A stretch of 64,000 nucleotides of DNA from Sipunculus nudus. Taxonomy: Eukaryota; Annelida; Sipuncula; Golfingiida; Sipunculidae. The DNA is taken from NCBI GenBank assembly GCA_026874595.1, contig CM049320.1, positions 46,452,714 to 46,516,713 on the forward strand, written 5' to 3'. Position numbers and translations under genes: made by a program. The notes beneath the pieces are model-generated. The model had not been told where the DNA came from and did no database searches. It saw only the letters and a program-made list of their open reading frames with translations. This document shows positions 20,058 through 32,929 of the stretch, one piece after another (position 1 is the first letter of the stretch; every line of letters starts with the position of its first letter).

Positions 20058-21467
20058 CGTATATATATATATATATATAAATAATATATTATAGGTTGTA
20101 TATATAATATATTATAAATTGTTCATATATGTAGATATTATGTCATCATTTTCTTTATTTTCATGGGAAATGTCGTTTAGTCTTCCTTGTGCTTTAATTG
20201 GAAACTTTTATTATGACATTTATTATGAGTAATCATTTAGTGATATTTTAGCCATATTCTGCTAATGGCAGATCAGTTTGCTTTTTGCATTTGTAATTCG
20301 TCAATCATTTTATCAGGACGGACATAGAGTTATCGGTGTAAGTAAATCCCTTGATTTGCGTTATCGTCTCGCAGAATACAATTAGACTGATTGTTAGTTA
20401 CGGTACTTGTTTCTATGGTATGTAAAATTCTATGACATTAAATGCAAACACATACAACATTTACTTTGCATTCAAACAATTTTGAATTTCCGATTTTGAA
20501 TTAATTTGACTCAAATTATGCTTATTTCATCCATCCCTTCCCCGCTTCTCTAAACTAAAAATACCTCGCTAAAGTTGCAAATATCTGGTCTCACCGTGAT
20601 ACAAGGGTGAACATCATAAGTTTAGATAATGGCAGTTTTACGAAGTACCGCTCTCTTTATTTTAATATGAAGGCCATTCATAGGTAATAAAAATGATATT
20701 ATTCATATAATATATATCAGCTGTTTTCTGAACGTTTGGTCATCTACATTTATATACTTAATTAGTTTAATTTAGGAACCTGAATCTGCAGAAAACCTTG
20801 GAATACACGTGGAATAATCCGGTGTTCAGTTTATAGTTAATGAAAAAGAAATGTATTCTTAGAATTCATGTACTGATTGACCCTCTATGTCAAATGTATA
20901 GGTTATCATGGCATGTTTGCTAATTAAGTATTATTTTGGCGACCTTTTGATTTATGCTAATTAGGTTCAATTGCCCAAGGCCGACAGCGGTCCAACCAAC
21001 ATATTTTTCACACCTGATATATGGACTAACAAAATCCACAAAGAATAAAATTTAAGACCCTGAAACAAGATTGAGTATAGTGGCTACCGGACTAACAGCA
21101 GAAAACTTAAGAATACGAGACCAAACTAATTTGAATCTTCATGTGTAACTGCCATACCGCGACCACCTATCTACAGCATAACCCTGACCCCCATTCACTA
21201 GCATTCGGCGAAACTCATGGGTCACGGCGCTCAGCTGTAATATGATCAGATATATGATTTGGAAGGGTGGTAGGCAAATGCTGGTTTTGTGTGGTAATAT
21301 AAGCTGTTTTATGAGTTGATGTTGTTTAACTCAAGTTATGTAAGATTTTGATTATATCCTTGGAGTGAGGGAAGAGGACTGATGTCATTTATATTTTTTA
21401 CATTTGGAAATGGTGTCACACAGGTTTTGACTTGACCATATAACTTTATCTACATTGCAAAAGATTT
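19444..21467. other. AT-rich intergenic stretch
   Basis: Contains a (TA)n tract at 20004-20080 and otherwise nothing I recognise as coding or mobile. Confidence 0.4.
20004..20080. repeat. (TA)n microsatellite
   Basis: TA repeat with an AATCG interruption, about 76 bp. Confidence 0.9.
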
Positions 21468-21807
21468 TTTAACAAATCTACGTCACAACAAAACAGCACA
21501 CATGAAAAATAAGATTTATTAGTAAAATACAAATAAATAAATGCCTTATCCATGTTCAGTGCTACCTCACCATAAATAATTGCGATTAATTAATAAATCA
21601 CCTTCTATTTACGCTTAATATCTGAACATTAAATATCACAGCACATAGTATGAATGAACACAAGCGACGGATGTCGCTGATGTGATAAGTTAACCACTGA
21701 TAGGTGTCGCTTGTTTTGTGCGACTACTATTTTAACAAATCTACGTTACAACAAAACAGCACACATAAAATAAGATTTATTAGTAAAATACAAATAAATA
21801 AAATGCC
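21468..21807. repeat. Pair of ~76-bp direct repeats, 262 bp apart
   Basis: 21468-21545 and 21730-21807 share TTTTAACAAATCTACGT, AACAAAACAGCACACAT and AAGATTTATTAGTAAAATAC with few differences. They lie just beyond the 3' end of the tyrosine-recombinase fragment (minus strand), so they could be terminal or internal repeats of a DIRS/Ngaro-type element, or a simple local duplication. Confidence 0.6.
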
Positions 21808-21936
21808 TCACTTCAGAGAACCTAGAATGATAAAGCGGTAAAAACAAAACCGCAGACAATTGAAGAGCAAATGAAAACAGTTAACATATATCAGGAAAAA
21901 AACAATATTAAATTGGCACCCAAGAAAACGACACCA

Positions 21937-22216
21937 CTAACTATCCAGCATCACACTCGTGTGTACATCAGGTCCTCTACAAGACACATAGTGGTCAAAA
22001 AAGGTGGATCGACATTTCCATCGGCCAATATGCATGGCCGTGTCGGGATCACAACAATGGTTGATCGCTCTGGTAGCAGCAGTAGGCCTGAAAGACTTGG
22101 CCGTATATCCTCGACCTGATAGAACGGCTTTCGTTATAGCGTCTTGTAGAATTTGACCTACAGTAGAGGCAGTTATAGCCGCATACGGTGTCCTAAGAGA
22201 GAGGAAAACCGGCCCT
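21937..22216 (-). pseudogene. Tyrosine recombinase C-terminal fragment (DIRS- or Crypton-type)
   Basis: About 92 residues on the minus strand: FLSLRTPYAAIT, STVGQILQDAITKA, YTAKSFRPTAATRA, DPDTAMHIGRWK, STFFDHYV. This fits the C-terminal half of a tyrosine recombinase: the conserved Arg lies in SFRPTAAT, GRW occupies the GHxW-like position and the nucleophile would be the Tyr of DHYV. The box II His is replaced by Lys (KSFR), which occurs in some eukaryotic mobile YRs. The N-terminal half is missing; upstream, a 29-base G tract and unrelated sequence are fused in frame. No RT is seen nearby, so the DIRS versus Crypton choice is open. Confidence 0.6.
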
Positions 22217-22253
22217 CCCTCCGGTCGGAAGGCCTGAGCATGGGTGTATGCAA

Positions 22254-22282
22254 GGGGGGGGGGGGGGGGGGGGGGGGGGGGG
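22254..22282. repeat. G29 homopolymer
   Basis: Twenty-nine consecutive G on the plus strand directly beside the recombinase fragment. It can form G-quadruplex structures and is a likely site of length errors in assembly. Confidence 0.9.
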
Positions 22283-23293
22283 TCGTGAGGGTCGTACGAC
22301 CCCCCCAAAATTTTCAAAAGGTCCAAATTTTTTCCAATGACATCTTTTCCGAGGGCTTTTGTGACATAAATGAAAAAGCATTGATCAGGTACCAGCAATG
22401 AGTCGGAAGACCTTGCATATTGCATGACGTAAATCTATCCCAAGTCCAGCAATTCTTAAACTGAGCCATCCGCTTCAGGCTGGTGGCACTAATTGTGGAA
22501 ACTGGCGCAACAGCCCCCTCCCCTTAAAATCGGTTCAACAAATTTTTAGGGCCACCCAATTTCGTACATTGTCAGGGCGTGCCTAGACCTTTTGTAAAAT
22601 AAACTCATCAAGTTGTATTTGTAAGGCGCAGGCACTAGTTAAAACTGTTACAATTAAGTACTAGTATAGGATGACACTCTCTAGTAGCTATGTTGGACAA
22701 ACAAAAGCCTCATTCGAAGTTGCTGCCCACGCATAGGTCATGTCGTATTTTGCATGGGGCAAGACAGTCCTGTTGGTTAGACATTATATACCGGTTCTGT
22801 GATTGGTTCAGGTAACATCAGTGTGTGGTGTTGAATTTCGCCGTGGTTTATCTAACTTAAGTCACATTCAGAACGTCAACATGTGATCTCCAGAAAACTG
22901 AATAAAATGTATCCTTTCTATACTTAAACATCACTGATTTTAAATGAATCTTAATTATTTGATCGAATAGACACGTACATTACCAACAGGCGCGGATCCA
23001 GGAATCCCCACCCTCCCGGATCCGGACCTAACCCATCGTCAATGATTCTCACCCCTGAGGCAAAGTAGTTCTAACTCTATATGCATAGGCAAAACAAGGA
23101 GAAACTGGGGCTTTGTATTTTTAACAACAACATTGGACCTGTGACCTAGGCTAGCTTGCTTTTGCCTTCTTGATCAAAAGTTTAAGCCACTTTTCATGCA
23201 CAACTGTTGAACACAATGCAGAACAGGATGAGAACTTCTTTGGAAAACTATTGGTCACAAGTAGCTTACCTGGTTTTGGCGCCTGTGTACAGC

Positions 23294-23349
<56 letters not shown>

Positions 23350-24266
23350 ATTGTGTTACGGAACCTAATAACAACAGATCACGTAGTCGTGACGAGCATA
23401 AGTTTTGTTACGGAGATAAATAAAAATCAGATTCTGTAACACTAGGCAGCTTGAAATGTCTAGGGGAATGAATAAAGAAGTCAGTGGTTTTTTGTTAACA
23501 AATAATTATAATTTATGCTTAAAACAATCCCGACATTAAAATACACTAAATCAATACAATTACACAGTAAAACAATAAAAAATGTACAGTACCAGAGTGT
23601 CCGGATCCTAGGCTTTTCTGGATACCACCACTGTCACAGCTCAACAAGTCCTTTAGAACATATAATCCAGATGAACAGTTCACATAAATCTTCTCAGAGA
23701 ATAATAGTCCAATTCAATCCCGAAATCAATCCGTTGTATTCCAAAAGTGAAGTTCTGGTTATAGTCCCAAAGGCAAACTGAAGACAGAATAAAATCTGTC
23801 ACAAAGTTCGAAGAATATCTTTAAGTGCTGCAATTATCCAAAAGGTCCACAAACTGACTCACACTCTTCCATGTCCGCTGGAATATTTTTCTCTCCTTCT
23901 CTCCCGGCTCTAAACACAGCCCCTTATTTATAACTTTTTATCCGAAAGTACTAGAAATGGAAAATCCCAAAGAACAATACACACCACTTACAGGAACAGA
24001 CTTGACCCATCTAGAACAAAGAACGATGTGTTTCTACACTTCAGACCCTACATGCGGGCCGGCCGGTTCGCGCGTCTCCCATTGCAACAGACTATGCCTG
24101 CCTAATAGACACATGCAACACTCATACGCACAATAAACCAGGGCCTGCCTTATACGAATCAGAATGTCAACAGCGCACAATAAAAGAGACACCTGTAACA
24201 ATTGAGAAAATTAGAATATCCAAAAACAAAATTTTAGACTTCTTCACACAAACTCTGAGAGGGTAA
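22283..24266. other. Intergenic stretch with one (TA)n tract and a possible hAT terminus
   Basis: CAGGCGCGGATCCAGGA at 22987-23003 resembles the CAGGGGCGGATCCAGG terminus common in invertebrate hAT elements, but no partner end was found. A (TA)n tract lies at 23296-23347. Nothing else is recognised. Confidence 0.35.
23296..23347. repeat. (TA)n microsatellite
   Basis: Pure TA repeat of about 51 bp. Confidence 0.9.
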
Positions 24267-24520
24267 GTTTTTTACCTGGTTTAACATTCTGCGACCTTTG
24301 GGACGAAAATATGATTTGAGCGCCCTGAATGTCATATGAGCTGAAACCGTATCTGTTAGGTTTAGAATCTTCAAACGCTACACAGGGAATTTCTAGGCAA
24401 ATCTCCTTGAAAACCTGAAATTAAGTCATGGTGATCTATATTCAGCGACCTACAGGCCGAAGACATGCATGATTTAGAACAATCAGGCAGGGCACTGATT
24501 GTATCCGTTGGGAAATGTGC
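24267..24520 (+). repeat. Degenerate fragment of a family C tandem unit
   Basis: Phrases such as TAGAATCTTCA, TCTCCTTGAAAACCTGAAATTA and GTGATCTATATTC correspond to the order TAGAATCTTCATTC, TCTCCTTGGAAACCAGAAATTA, GTTACCCATATTC in HINE-C3. Diverged, with no ends recognised. Confidence 0.4.
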
Positions 24521-26900
24521 ATACTTATCAGGACAAATACAAAATTTGATTCAGTTAAATGTATGATGCATGTAATCTACACAAAAGTAGTCATTTTTCA
24601 CTACCTTTAAGATTTCTTTTTAACAAATCAAAGCAAGAAAACAAATTAGAAACAAGCCTCATCTGCCACAAAAAAATGGAGCGGCGAATCAGCTGAACAT
24701 TAGTCCACAGCCTAACCAGCTCAGGTACGAGCCGTAGCAAGTCTTTTCCCCATGTCAATGTCATATTCAATCGAGCGTGGTTATTGCAAGACATTGCATA
24801 TTACTTATACGCAGTTATATACAAGCTGGTCGCCCCCATTATGACATCGACTTGGCATGGAGTAACATCAGCTTGGAAACATCGGGGTATATCGGGGTGA
24901 CATCTGGATATTTTTTAACATTTTCAAAAATGTTCAGTGTCGGGGTCACTCAGGAACATATCGCTGTTACATCGGCTGGGCATCGGGAATACATCGGAAC
25001 AGCCTACTGGGACACATCGCGGTAAGCCAGTAAGCCAGTCGATTGTAAGCCAGTCTTAAAGCGGGAAAATCAGTATTAACATGAGTTGGTAGGTTAACGA
25101 AAACATCAGAACTAAAAGTACCCAGAAACGCCACCCAAAGGCAACCGCTCAAGACAATATAAAAGATGGAACAACCTGCAAACACTTAAACACAGAATAT
25201 ATACATAAACCAAAAATATATCTTAACAAGCGCACTCGGACAAGCAGTATGGCCTAAATATAAATTACTTTTTTCTCTCTCTATATATATATATATAAAA
25301 TCCTCTAAAATCAGACTACCATCACACCAGTTTAGTTAGCAGACTTGTTCAGTGAGCTGGACTCTTCATCAATTAACAGAGCTATTAATCTCCATTTTTA
25401 ACTGAAACGTTTGACTATGATTTGGCTAACGATTTTTTTATCTGTTTAATGCTAAATTATCCTCAAATGAAATGTAAAAAAGATATTTTCCTTCCAAAGA
25501 ATAACATGACAACACATTAGTAAGTCATCAACAAAAACTGCGGGTAGTTGGCAAACCGTTGTCGCTATTAACTTATTTTACTAAAAGAAAATCAAAGTCC
25601 AATAAAATAATGTTGTGCATATACGATTGAAGTGATATGTAAGTTTAAACCCACGCGTATACTGATATTACATGTTTATAATGTTAATCTTTGAGCTACA
25701 AGCAACAAAAGATGTTATTATTTATTGATCTTTCGACTTTTAAACCTACGGGGGTGGCCGCATGGATAACATTTACATTTAATGCCAATTGGGCTACCTT
25801 AAAAATTTTCATGAATAAATAAGTAATATATAAGGCATGTATCGATGTAATTAACATGGTTTCCAGCAGCTAACTCTGACAAAATTCCCTGAGTTTTCCC
25901 TGGCTATTCCCTGACCTTCAGTTAGTTTTCAGGTATAAATGATCAAATTTTTTTTTAATTTGGTTTCAAAACGTTATTTTACAGCCATTTTACAAAGCTT
26001 CAATGGAAAAATGTAAATGGAACATCAGAATCATACATCAGATCCTGCATTCTTTATATTACTACTCATGAACAGAACCGATCCATCATACCCACTTTCT
26101 GGTACTTCTCGCATTTACATGTGAGCTCCACCTCCGCACTTCGGCCAAAATCCTACACATGCCCTTCGAAAAGGTCCAAAATAATATGATCATGACCCAC
26201 CCATAAAATATATCCCCAGGCGTTTTTTTTTTTTTTTTTTTTTTGTTATATATTTATTGTCTTTTTTTTCATAATGAATTTTAAATTTTAAAAAATGTGT
26301 GATGTTAACAATACTTATTTCGTTTAAATAACGTATTTCTACTACACTAAAAACGATATAGGTAAAAGAAAAAAACGCATTTTAGAATACTTGTTGATTT
26401 ACCTATATGAAAAATTTGAAGACTCTATATTCGATGGTTATTTAGAAATATCGCTCTAAAGACCGTACAGTCTCCTTAAATACTGTTTTGAGAAAACGGC
26501 AAAAAACTGTTTGGGAAGAGAAATTTCGTTTTGAGTGGAAAACAAGGATATAAGCGCAAATGACAGTTGCATTTTTTGACTAAATGTTCGGATGAGAATC
26601 GGTTTCAATATATAAATTATAAAATTTAATGGTTTATCAATGTTAAAAAAAAAGGATTTTATTAGGCATCATGACAACTGGAGAACTGTCAAACTAAAGT
26701 AGGCGGAGCTTACTGGTCCGAGGGGTCGGTCATCGGTAATCAGGTCATGGGCTACCGCGCCGGGGCACGCGTCAGGTGTGAAGTGACTGATAAGAACGAT
26801 CACTCTGTTTACTTTGCGCTCTCATTCAGACCACCATATACCCTAATCCAATTAACAGCTTGTCTCTCCCTCCTACAATTATATATGAGACACTACATAG
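24521..26900. other. Intergenic stretch
   Basis: Includes a run of CATCGGGGT/ACATCGG motifs (24880-25025) with AAGCCAGT repeats (25024-25060), a short TA tract at 25282 and T22 at 26223-26244. No gene recognised. Confidence 0.35.
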
Positions 26901-26914
26901 CTAGCAGCAACACA

Positions 26915-26942
<28 letters not shown>
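26915..26942. repeat. (CT)n microsatellite
   Basis: About 28 bp of CT directly at the end of the Mutator-type fragment, where it translates on the minus strand as Glu-Arg repeats. Confidence 0.9.
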
Positions 26943-26946
<4 letters not shown>

Positions 26947-27266
26947 GATTTATTTACACCAGTCATATACGCGCTAAATTGTGCTGCGGCCGCTCTTCCT
27001 TTACCGATCGCTCTCATAGCTAAGACTCCGGCGCGGTTCATTTCGCAAAATTTGTTAGCAGGCGACGTGGTGGTGTAATTTGGTGCCGCGTTCCTCTCAC
27101 AAAATTCATTCGTGCAACGCAGTCCCATATTGCTACACCACCCTCGGCGTTTATCTACATCCTCCACCAACGACACGGGAACCTTGTGATCAGCAGTTTG
27201 TGACTGTCTCTCGTTCAAATAGCGAATTTTATCTTCGCTCATTCTACTCTATTTTCTTCGACCCAT
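26943..27266 (-). pseudogene. N-terminal part of an animal Mutator-like transposase-domain protein
   Basis: From ATG at 27266 the minus strand reads MGRRK, a TAG stop (27251-27249), then in the same frame SRMSEDKIRYLNERQ and about 85 further residues. The end reads GLRCTNEFCERN, TSPANKFCEMNRAGVLAMRAIGKGRAA and QFSAYMTGVNKS. The Cys pair, the NRA-VLAMRAIGKG core and the following F...M are features I associate with the Mutator-like transposase domain proteins widespread in cnidarians and molluscs, which start MGRRK. A single nonsense codon and truncation into a (CT)n tract inactivate it. It may be one exon-like remnant; the downstream catalytic region is absent. Family assignment is from memory of the motif. 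Confidence 0.45.
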
Positions 27267-27979
27267 GACGTTCAGTTTGAAGGTAGTGTATATTATAGAA
27301 GAAGGAACGATGTATTCGGTAATGGTTTTGGCGATGTAATGATGAACCCTAAGAGAAAATATTATAGTGTATAACAGGGTCAATATTACAGAAATAACAA
27401 TCGGTAAATTCATATTTCTGGGTATATTCTTGGTGCTAGGACCATTATTGGGTGACACTAACATATTTTAGGGCAGTGACATAGACATTATTCGGCTACT
27501 GGAGGAGTACGATGTACAGTTTACTTCTGGGTTAGGCGTATAGGGGGGACGTGTTGGTATTAATTAGTGCCAATTAGTAAGTGCCGGTAATAAAGATAAG
27601 CTCTTTCCCGGCTGACTGACCGCGGCTTCCCCACGCCTGTCAATCAACCATTTGCCTAACACCGCGAGCGCATGGTTAACCAATAAGCAACTTACACGCT
27701 GCTAACTCTCGCCGAGCTGATAGTTGGTCCTGTTTGCACCCCACGTGGGGTTGACATCTGAATTAAAATACTTATTTTTCTAATTGATACATTATAACCC
27801 CCGGAACGTGTTTTTGTGAAAAGATAGATATAGCAAACATCTATAAAACCAGATGTTTTTCAGAAAAATGTAATTTTCATGATTTTTGACGATGATTAGA
27901 CCTTAAGCACAGCACGGGATCAGTAGCCGCTAGGTCACCCATGGGGACGGTCACAGAAAATCCGGACCGGTTCGTATCG
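27267..27979. other. Intergenic stretch with an ACCCCACGTGGGGT palindrome
   Basis: 27738-27751 is a perfect 14-bp palindrome containing an E-box core. The surrounding 27560-27760 is less AT-rich than its flanks. It could be promoter-like or a transposon end, but nothing decides between them. Confidence 0.35.
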
Positions 27980-28440
27980 TTTTTTAGCTCAGCTGACTAT
28001 AAGTCATCTGAGCTATAGTCGTGGTCCTTTGTCCGTCGTCCGTCCGTCCAGCCGTCCGTCCGTTAACAGGGCACGTTTTAAAACCGTTGGACCTACGAAT
28101 CCAAAATTCTGCATACCAAGAATGATGTCCCCAAAATCTCTTACCATACCGAAAATTGGGACATTAGGACTTCGTTCCTTTGAGATATCAAGGAAAAACC
28201 TCCGTTTTCCATAAAAAAGCCATTGTTACACTTCAAGGCTGCCTAATATCAAAACCACTGATCTGTTTTTTATCATATTTAGTATTCATATTCTTCCATA
28301 CATTTTTTGTGCACATACCAAAAATTAGGTCAGTATTGGGTATTATTTTGAAGTTATGGGCCCAAATATAATGCAATTTTTTAAAAATCAGGAAATATAT
28401 TTGCTCACTTAACATGAGAATTGCTGAAGCTGGAGAGTTT
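27980..28440 (+). mobile_element. HINE-C2: 5' part of a divergent family C element
   Basis: TTTTTTAGCTCAGCTGACTATAAG start (subterminal repeat GCTCAGCTGACT at 27987-27998), then GTCCGTCGTCCGTCCGTCC and TTAACAGGGCAC as in C3. The interior diverges (ATGATGTCCCCAAAATC) and no 3' hairpin end was found, so the right boundary is approximate. Confidence 0.55.
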
Positions 28441-29262
28441 TTTTCAGGAATATAACTTTATTTAATCAAGATTCAATTGTTTACCCAAAATTAGATCTGA
28501 ATTTTGCAAATTTTTCAAGTTATTAGCATAAATAAAAAATCAATACCTCAAAGTTTGTCCAACTTTGGCAATGGCACGTTTTTTCCCTGTAAGCACTGTT
28601 GATTTAATTTTCACAGCTTATATACATAAGGATTTAATCTTTCAAAATCTGAAATTCAAAGGAATTGTTTGAAAAGAGTAGCTTTTATTCAAGTTTTCAT
28701 ACACCATGTCAAGTGTTGTTTACATCTAGCCCACCTAGTAGTACAGCCTTCACTAGCATTATGTAACCCACCCCAGGCAGCTGGCCTTGGCGCAGCTTGG
28801 CCACTACTAGCAGGCTTCCCCTCTACCCTGCACTCCCCCCCCCCCCCCCCCAGCTGATGCATTAACTAGATGAATGTTATAATTTTCTGTATTTTATTTT
28901 ATTCTTGGCTATGCTACATTTTAGATTTTGTATTGTACCACCAGGGTAACAATGATTAAAGTGCACATTTAATTGTGTCTACAAAGTGATGTATTGCTAT
29001 GAAAGTGTGAATGTTCATCAGATAAGTAATGCTTTACTTCAGAAGAGTAAAACTTCACCAGGTGTGAAATTGACTATTAATTCCAGTAATTAATTATAGC
29101 TGAGATTGTAATTAGCATAACGATATTGTTTGTCCCTCGTTCAACCAAATGTGTGTATACTTTATTTGGAAAGATGTTTTTATTTTATCAAATTTACTGA
29201 ATCTTTTATTTTATTTCGGTGAATAAAATTAAGCATGTACTGAAAACTCCAATGTGCAGAAC
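28441..29262. other. Intergenic stretch
   Basis: Contains C17 at 28835-28851. No feature recognised otherwise. Confidence 0.4.
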
Positions 29263-29349
29263 TTTTTAGCTCAGCTGACTGAAAGTCATCTGAGCTATAG
29301 CGATCACTCTTTGTCCGTCGTCCGTGTGTCCGTCTGTCCGTCTGTCCGT

Positions 29350-31590
29350 CCGTTAACCAGGCACAAATCGTAACCGCTGAACCTAGAACCTTGTTACTTG
29401 GGATTCTGAGAGGTCCATGAAAAATCTCCTTGGAAACCAGAAATTAGGTCTCTGTTACCCATATCCTTCGAGCTATGGGGCCCCAAAGTACCCCCCAGAA
29501 AAGTAAAAAATTTCATACAAAAACTTCAATATCTCATTAACTACTTGACTGATGGTCATGATTTTTGGCATACATATTGATCATGAGATGTTCCATCACT
29601 TCCTGCAGACTGGTGGCGCCACCTGTATTTTTCGATTTTTTACAAATTTTTTTCTCTATTTTTGAGACCTTTAAAAATGTGAACATCTATTAACAGGGCA
29701 CAAATCGTAAAGCCTATACCTAGAATCTTAATTCTTGATACACTGAGAGGTCCATGAAAAATCTCCTTGGAAACCAGAAATTAGGTCTCTGTTACCCATA
29801 TCCTTCGAGCTATGGGGCCCCAAAGTACCCCCCAGAATAGTAAAAAATTTCATACAAAAACTTCAATATCTCAATAACTACAACACTGATGGTCATGATT
29901 TTTGGCATACATATTGATCATGAGATGTTCCATAAGTTCCTGCAGACTGGTGGCGCCACCTGTATTTTTCGATTTTTTTACAATCCTCTATTTTTGAGAC
30001 GTTTAAAATTGCTGTCATCTGTTAACGTGGCACAAATCGTAACCGCTGGACCTAGAATCTTCATTCTCGACACACTGAGAAACCTATTAAAAGTCTCCAT
30101 GGAAACCATAAATTAGATCTCTGTTACCCATATCCTTCGAGCTATGGGGCCCTAAAGTACCCCCAGAAAAGTAAAAAATTTCATACAAAAACTTCAATAT
30201 CTCATTAACTACTTGACTGATGGTCATGATTTTTGGCATACGTATTGATCATGAGATGTTCCATCACTTCCTGCAGACTGGTGGCGCCACCTGAATTTTT
30301 CGATTTTTTTACGAATTTAAAAATGTGAACAGCTGTTAACAGGGCACAAATCATAAAGACTGAACCTAGAATCTTCATTCTTGACACACTGAGAGGTCCA
30401 TAAAAAGTCTCCATGGAAACCTGAAATAAGGTCTCTGTTACCCATATCCTTTGAGCTATGGGGGGCTCCCAATAACCCCCCAGAATAATGGAAAATTTGA
30501 TAAAAACAAACTGCAACATCTCAATAACTACAACACTGATGGTCATGATTTTTGGCATACATATTGATCAAGAGGTGTTTCATCAGTACCTGCAGACTGG
30601 TGGTGCCACCTGTATTTTTTCAATTTTTCACAATTTTTTATTCTCTATTTTTGAGACCTTTCAGGATGTAGTTATCTGTCAACAGGGTACAAATCGTAAG
30701 GACTGGACCTAGAATCTTCATTGTTGACACACAGGGAGACCCATGATAAGTCTCCATGGACACCTGAAATTAGGTCTCTGTTACCCATATCCTTTGAGCT
30801 ATGGCACTCCAAAGTACAGCTCAGAATAATGGAAAATTTGATACAAAAGCTGAAGTATCTGAACAACTAATGCAGAGATCACCATAATTTTTTTCATGGA
30901 TATTGATCATGGAGTGTTTCATCAGTTTCTGCAGACTGGTGGCACCACCTGTATTTGTTCGGGTTTTTTTACGAATTTTTTCTCTATTTTTGAGACCTTT
31001 AAAGTTATGAACATCTGTTAACAGGGTACAAATCATTAAAACTGGACCTAGAATCTTCATTCTTGACACACAGGGAGACCCATGAAAAGTCTCCATGGAA
31101 ACCTGAAATTAGGTCTCTGTTACCTATATTCTTTAAGCTGTATGGCTCCAAATTACCCCCCAGAATAATGGAAAATTTGATACAAAAACTGCAGTATCTC
31201 AATAACTACAACACTGATGGTCATGATTTTCCGCATACATGTTGATCATGACCTGTTCCATCAGTTTCTGCAGACTGGATGCGCCACCTCTATTTTTTTC
31301 AAATTTTTACGATTATTTTTCTCTTTTTTTGATACCTTTAAAGATGTGGTTATCTTGTCATGCAAGGAGGCCCATGAAAAGTGGCTGTGGGAACTTAAAA
31401 TTAGGTCTCTGTTACCCATATCCTTCAAGCTATAGGACTCCGAAGTATCCCTCAGAATAATGGACAATTTGATACAAAAGCTGAAGTATCTGAACAACTA
31501 ATGGGGAGATCACCATGATTCTTTGCATGGATATTGATGTTTGAAAGTGTTTTTATTAGTTTCTGCAGACTGGTGGAGCCACCTGAATTT
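29350..31590 (+). repeat. Tandem array of ~330-bp units in HINE-C3
   Basis: About seven units with the order TTAACAGGGCACAAATCGTAA, CCTAGAATCTTCATTC, TCTCCTTGGAAACC, GTTACCCATATCCTTCGAG, CAAAACTTCAATATC, GGTCATGATTTTTGGCATAC, TGCAGACTGGTGGCGCCACC, CTCTATTTTTGAGACC. Perfect GGTGGCGCCACC lies at 29612-29623, 29949-29960 and 30280-30291; other units carry one-base variants. Confidence 0.85.
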
Positions 31591-31596
31591 TTGTAC

Positions 31597-32929
31597 CCAC
31601 CAAAACGAAGTTTTGTGGATACTATGTTTTTGACCGGGTTCCTCCGCCGTTGCCGCGTTCGTTTCCAGAGAGCTCCTCTGGGACTTGATTTTATGAGCTT
31701 TCCAAGCTCATATCTCGGGAACCGTTTGACTGATCAGGAAATAAAATTTATACTAATGTAGCCCTTGGATAGCTCTATAACATACACAAAAAATGGTGGC
31801 GCCACCTGTAACCATGTTTGCACAGTGTCCATCTGTTCATCTGCCTTTGGTTAAAATCACTCATATCTCTGCAGTGAATTGACTAATTCACCTGAAATTC
31901 GGCATGCGTATACATCCTGGATAAGTTTCTTGATTTTATGACAGGTGGCGCCACCTACATTCTCATTCACGCTGATGACATCCAAGCTCATATTTCGGGA
32001 ACCGTTTGACCGATCGGGCCAAAATTTTGCATGTGTATAGATCTAACATAGCTCTTTATCATATGCTAACTAGTGGCGCCACCTGTAACCATTTTTGCAC
32101 AGCGTCTGTCTGTTTGTCTGCCGTGCGATAATGTCACTCATATCTCGGCAGTGGTTTGACATATCTGCCTCAAATTTTGCAGTTTTATACATCCTGGATA
32201 GCTTTCTTGATTTTATGACAGGTGGCACCACCTACATTCACGTTCACGCTGATGACATCCAAGCTCATATCTCGGGAACCGTTTGACCGATCGGGCCAAA
32301 ATTGTGCATGTGTATAGATCTAACATAGCTCTTTATCATACGCAAAACTGGTGGCACCACCTGCAACCATTTTTGCACAGCGTCTGTCTGTTTGTCTGCC
32401 GTGGCCTAAAATCACTCATTTCTCTGTAGTGGTTTGACATAACTGCCTAAAATTTTGCAGGTTTATACATCCTGGATAGCTTTCTTGATTTTATGACAGG
32501 TGGCGCCACCTACATTCTAGTTAACGCTGCACACATCCAAGCTAGTATCTCAGGAACCATTTGACCGATTGGGCAAAAATTGTGCTTGTGTTTAGATCTC
32601 ACATAGGTCTTTATCATACATAAAACTGCAACCATTTTTGCACAGCGTCTGTCTGTTTGTCTGCCGTGGGCTAAAATCACTCATATCCATGTAGTGGTTT
32701 GACTTTTCTGCCTAAAATTTTGCATATGTATTCAACTTGGACAGCTTTCTGGATTTGTGGTAGGTTGCACAACCTACATACACATTTAGGCTGCAGACAT
32801 CCATGCTAATATGCAACATACCTCACTCTGTTTCCCCTTGCCACTCAATCCATGCCTCACTTCACCCGTTCCACTCTGATTTTGGCAGATACACGTAGTC
32901 ACTTGTCGGCTACCCGTATTCTAGTTTTT
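31597..32929 (+). mobile_element. Family B tandem-repeat element, copy B2
   Basis: Inserted in HINE-C3 after GAATTTTT; starts GTACCCACCAAAACGAAG, including the hairpin CAAAAC-gaa-GTTTTG. It holds about four ~285-bp units, each with ATATCTCGGGAACCGTTTGAC, CTTTATCATACGC, TTTTTGCACAGCGTCTGTC and two GGTGGCGCCACC-type palindromes (perfect at 31795-31806, 31944-31955, 32499-32510). Ends ...CCCGTATTCTAG before TTTTT, as in B1. Terminal repeats like those of families A and C were not found, so its class is less certain. Confidence 0.6.

Noticed and set aside
27738-27751. Promoter E-box (ACCCCACGTGGGGT)
   Set aside because: A palindrome alone with no transcript or gene nearby does not support a regulatory call.
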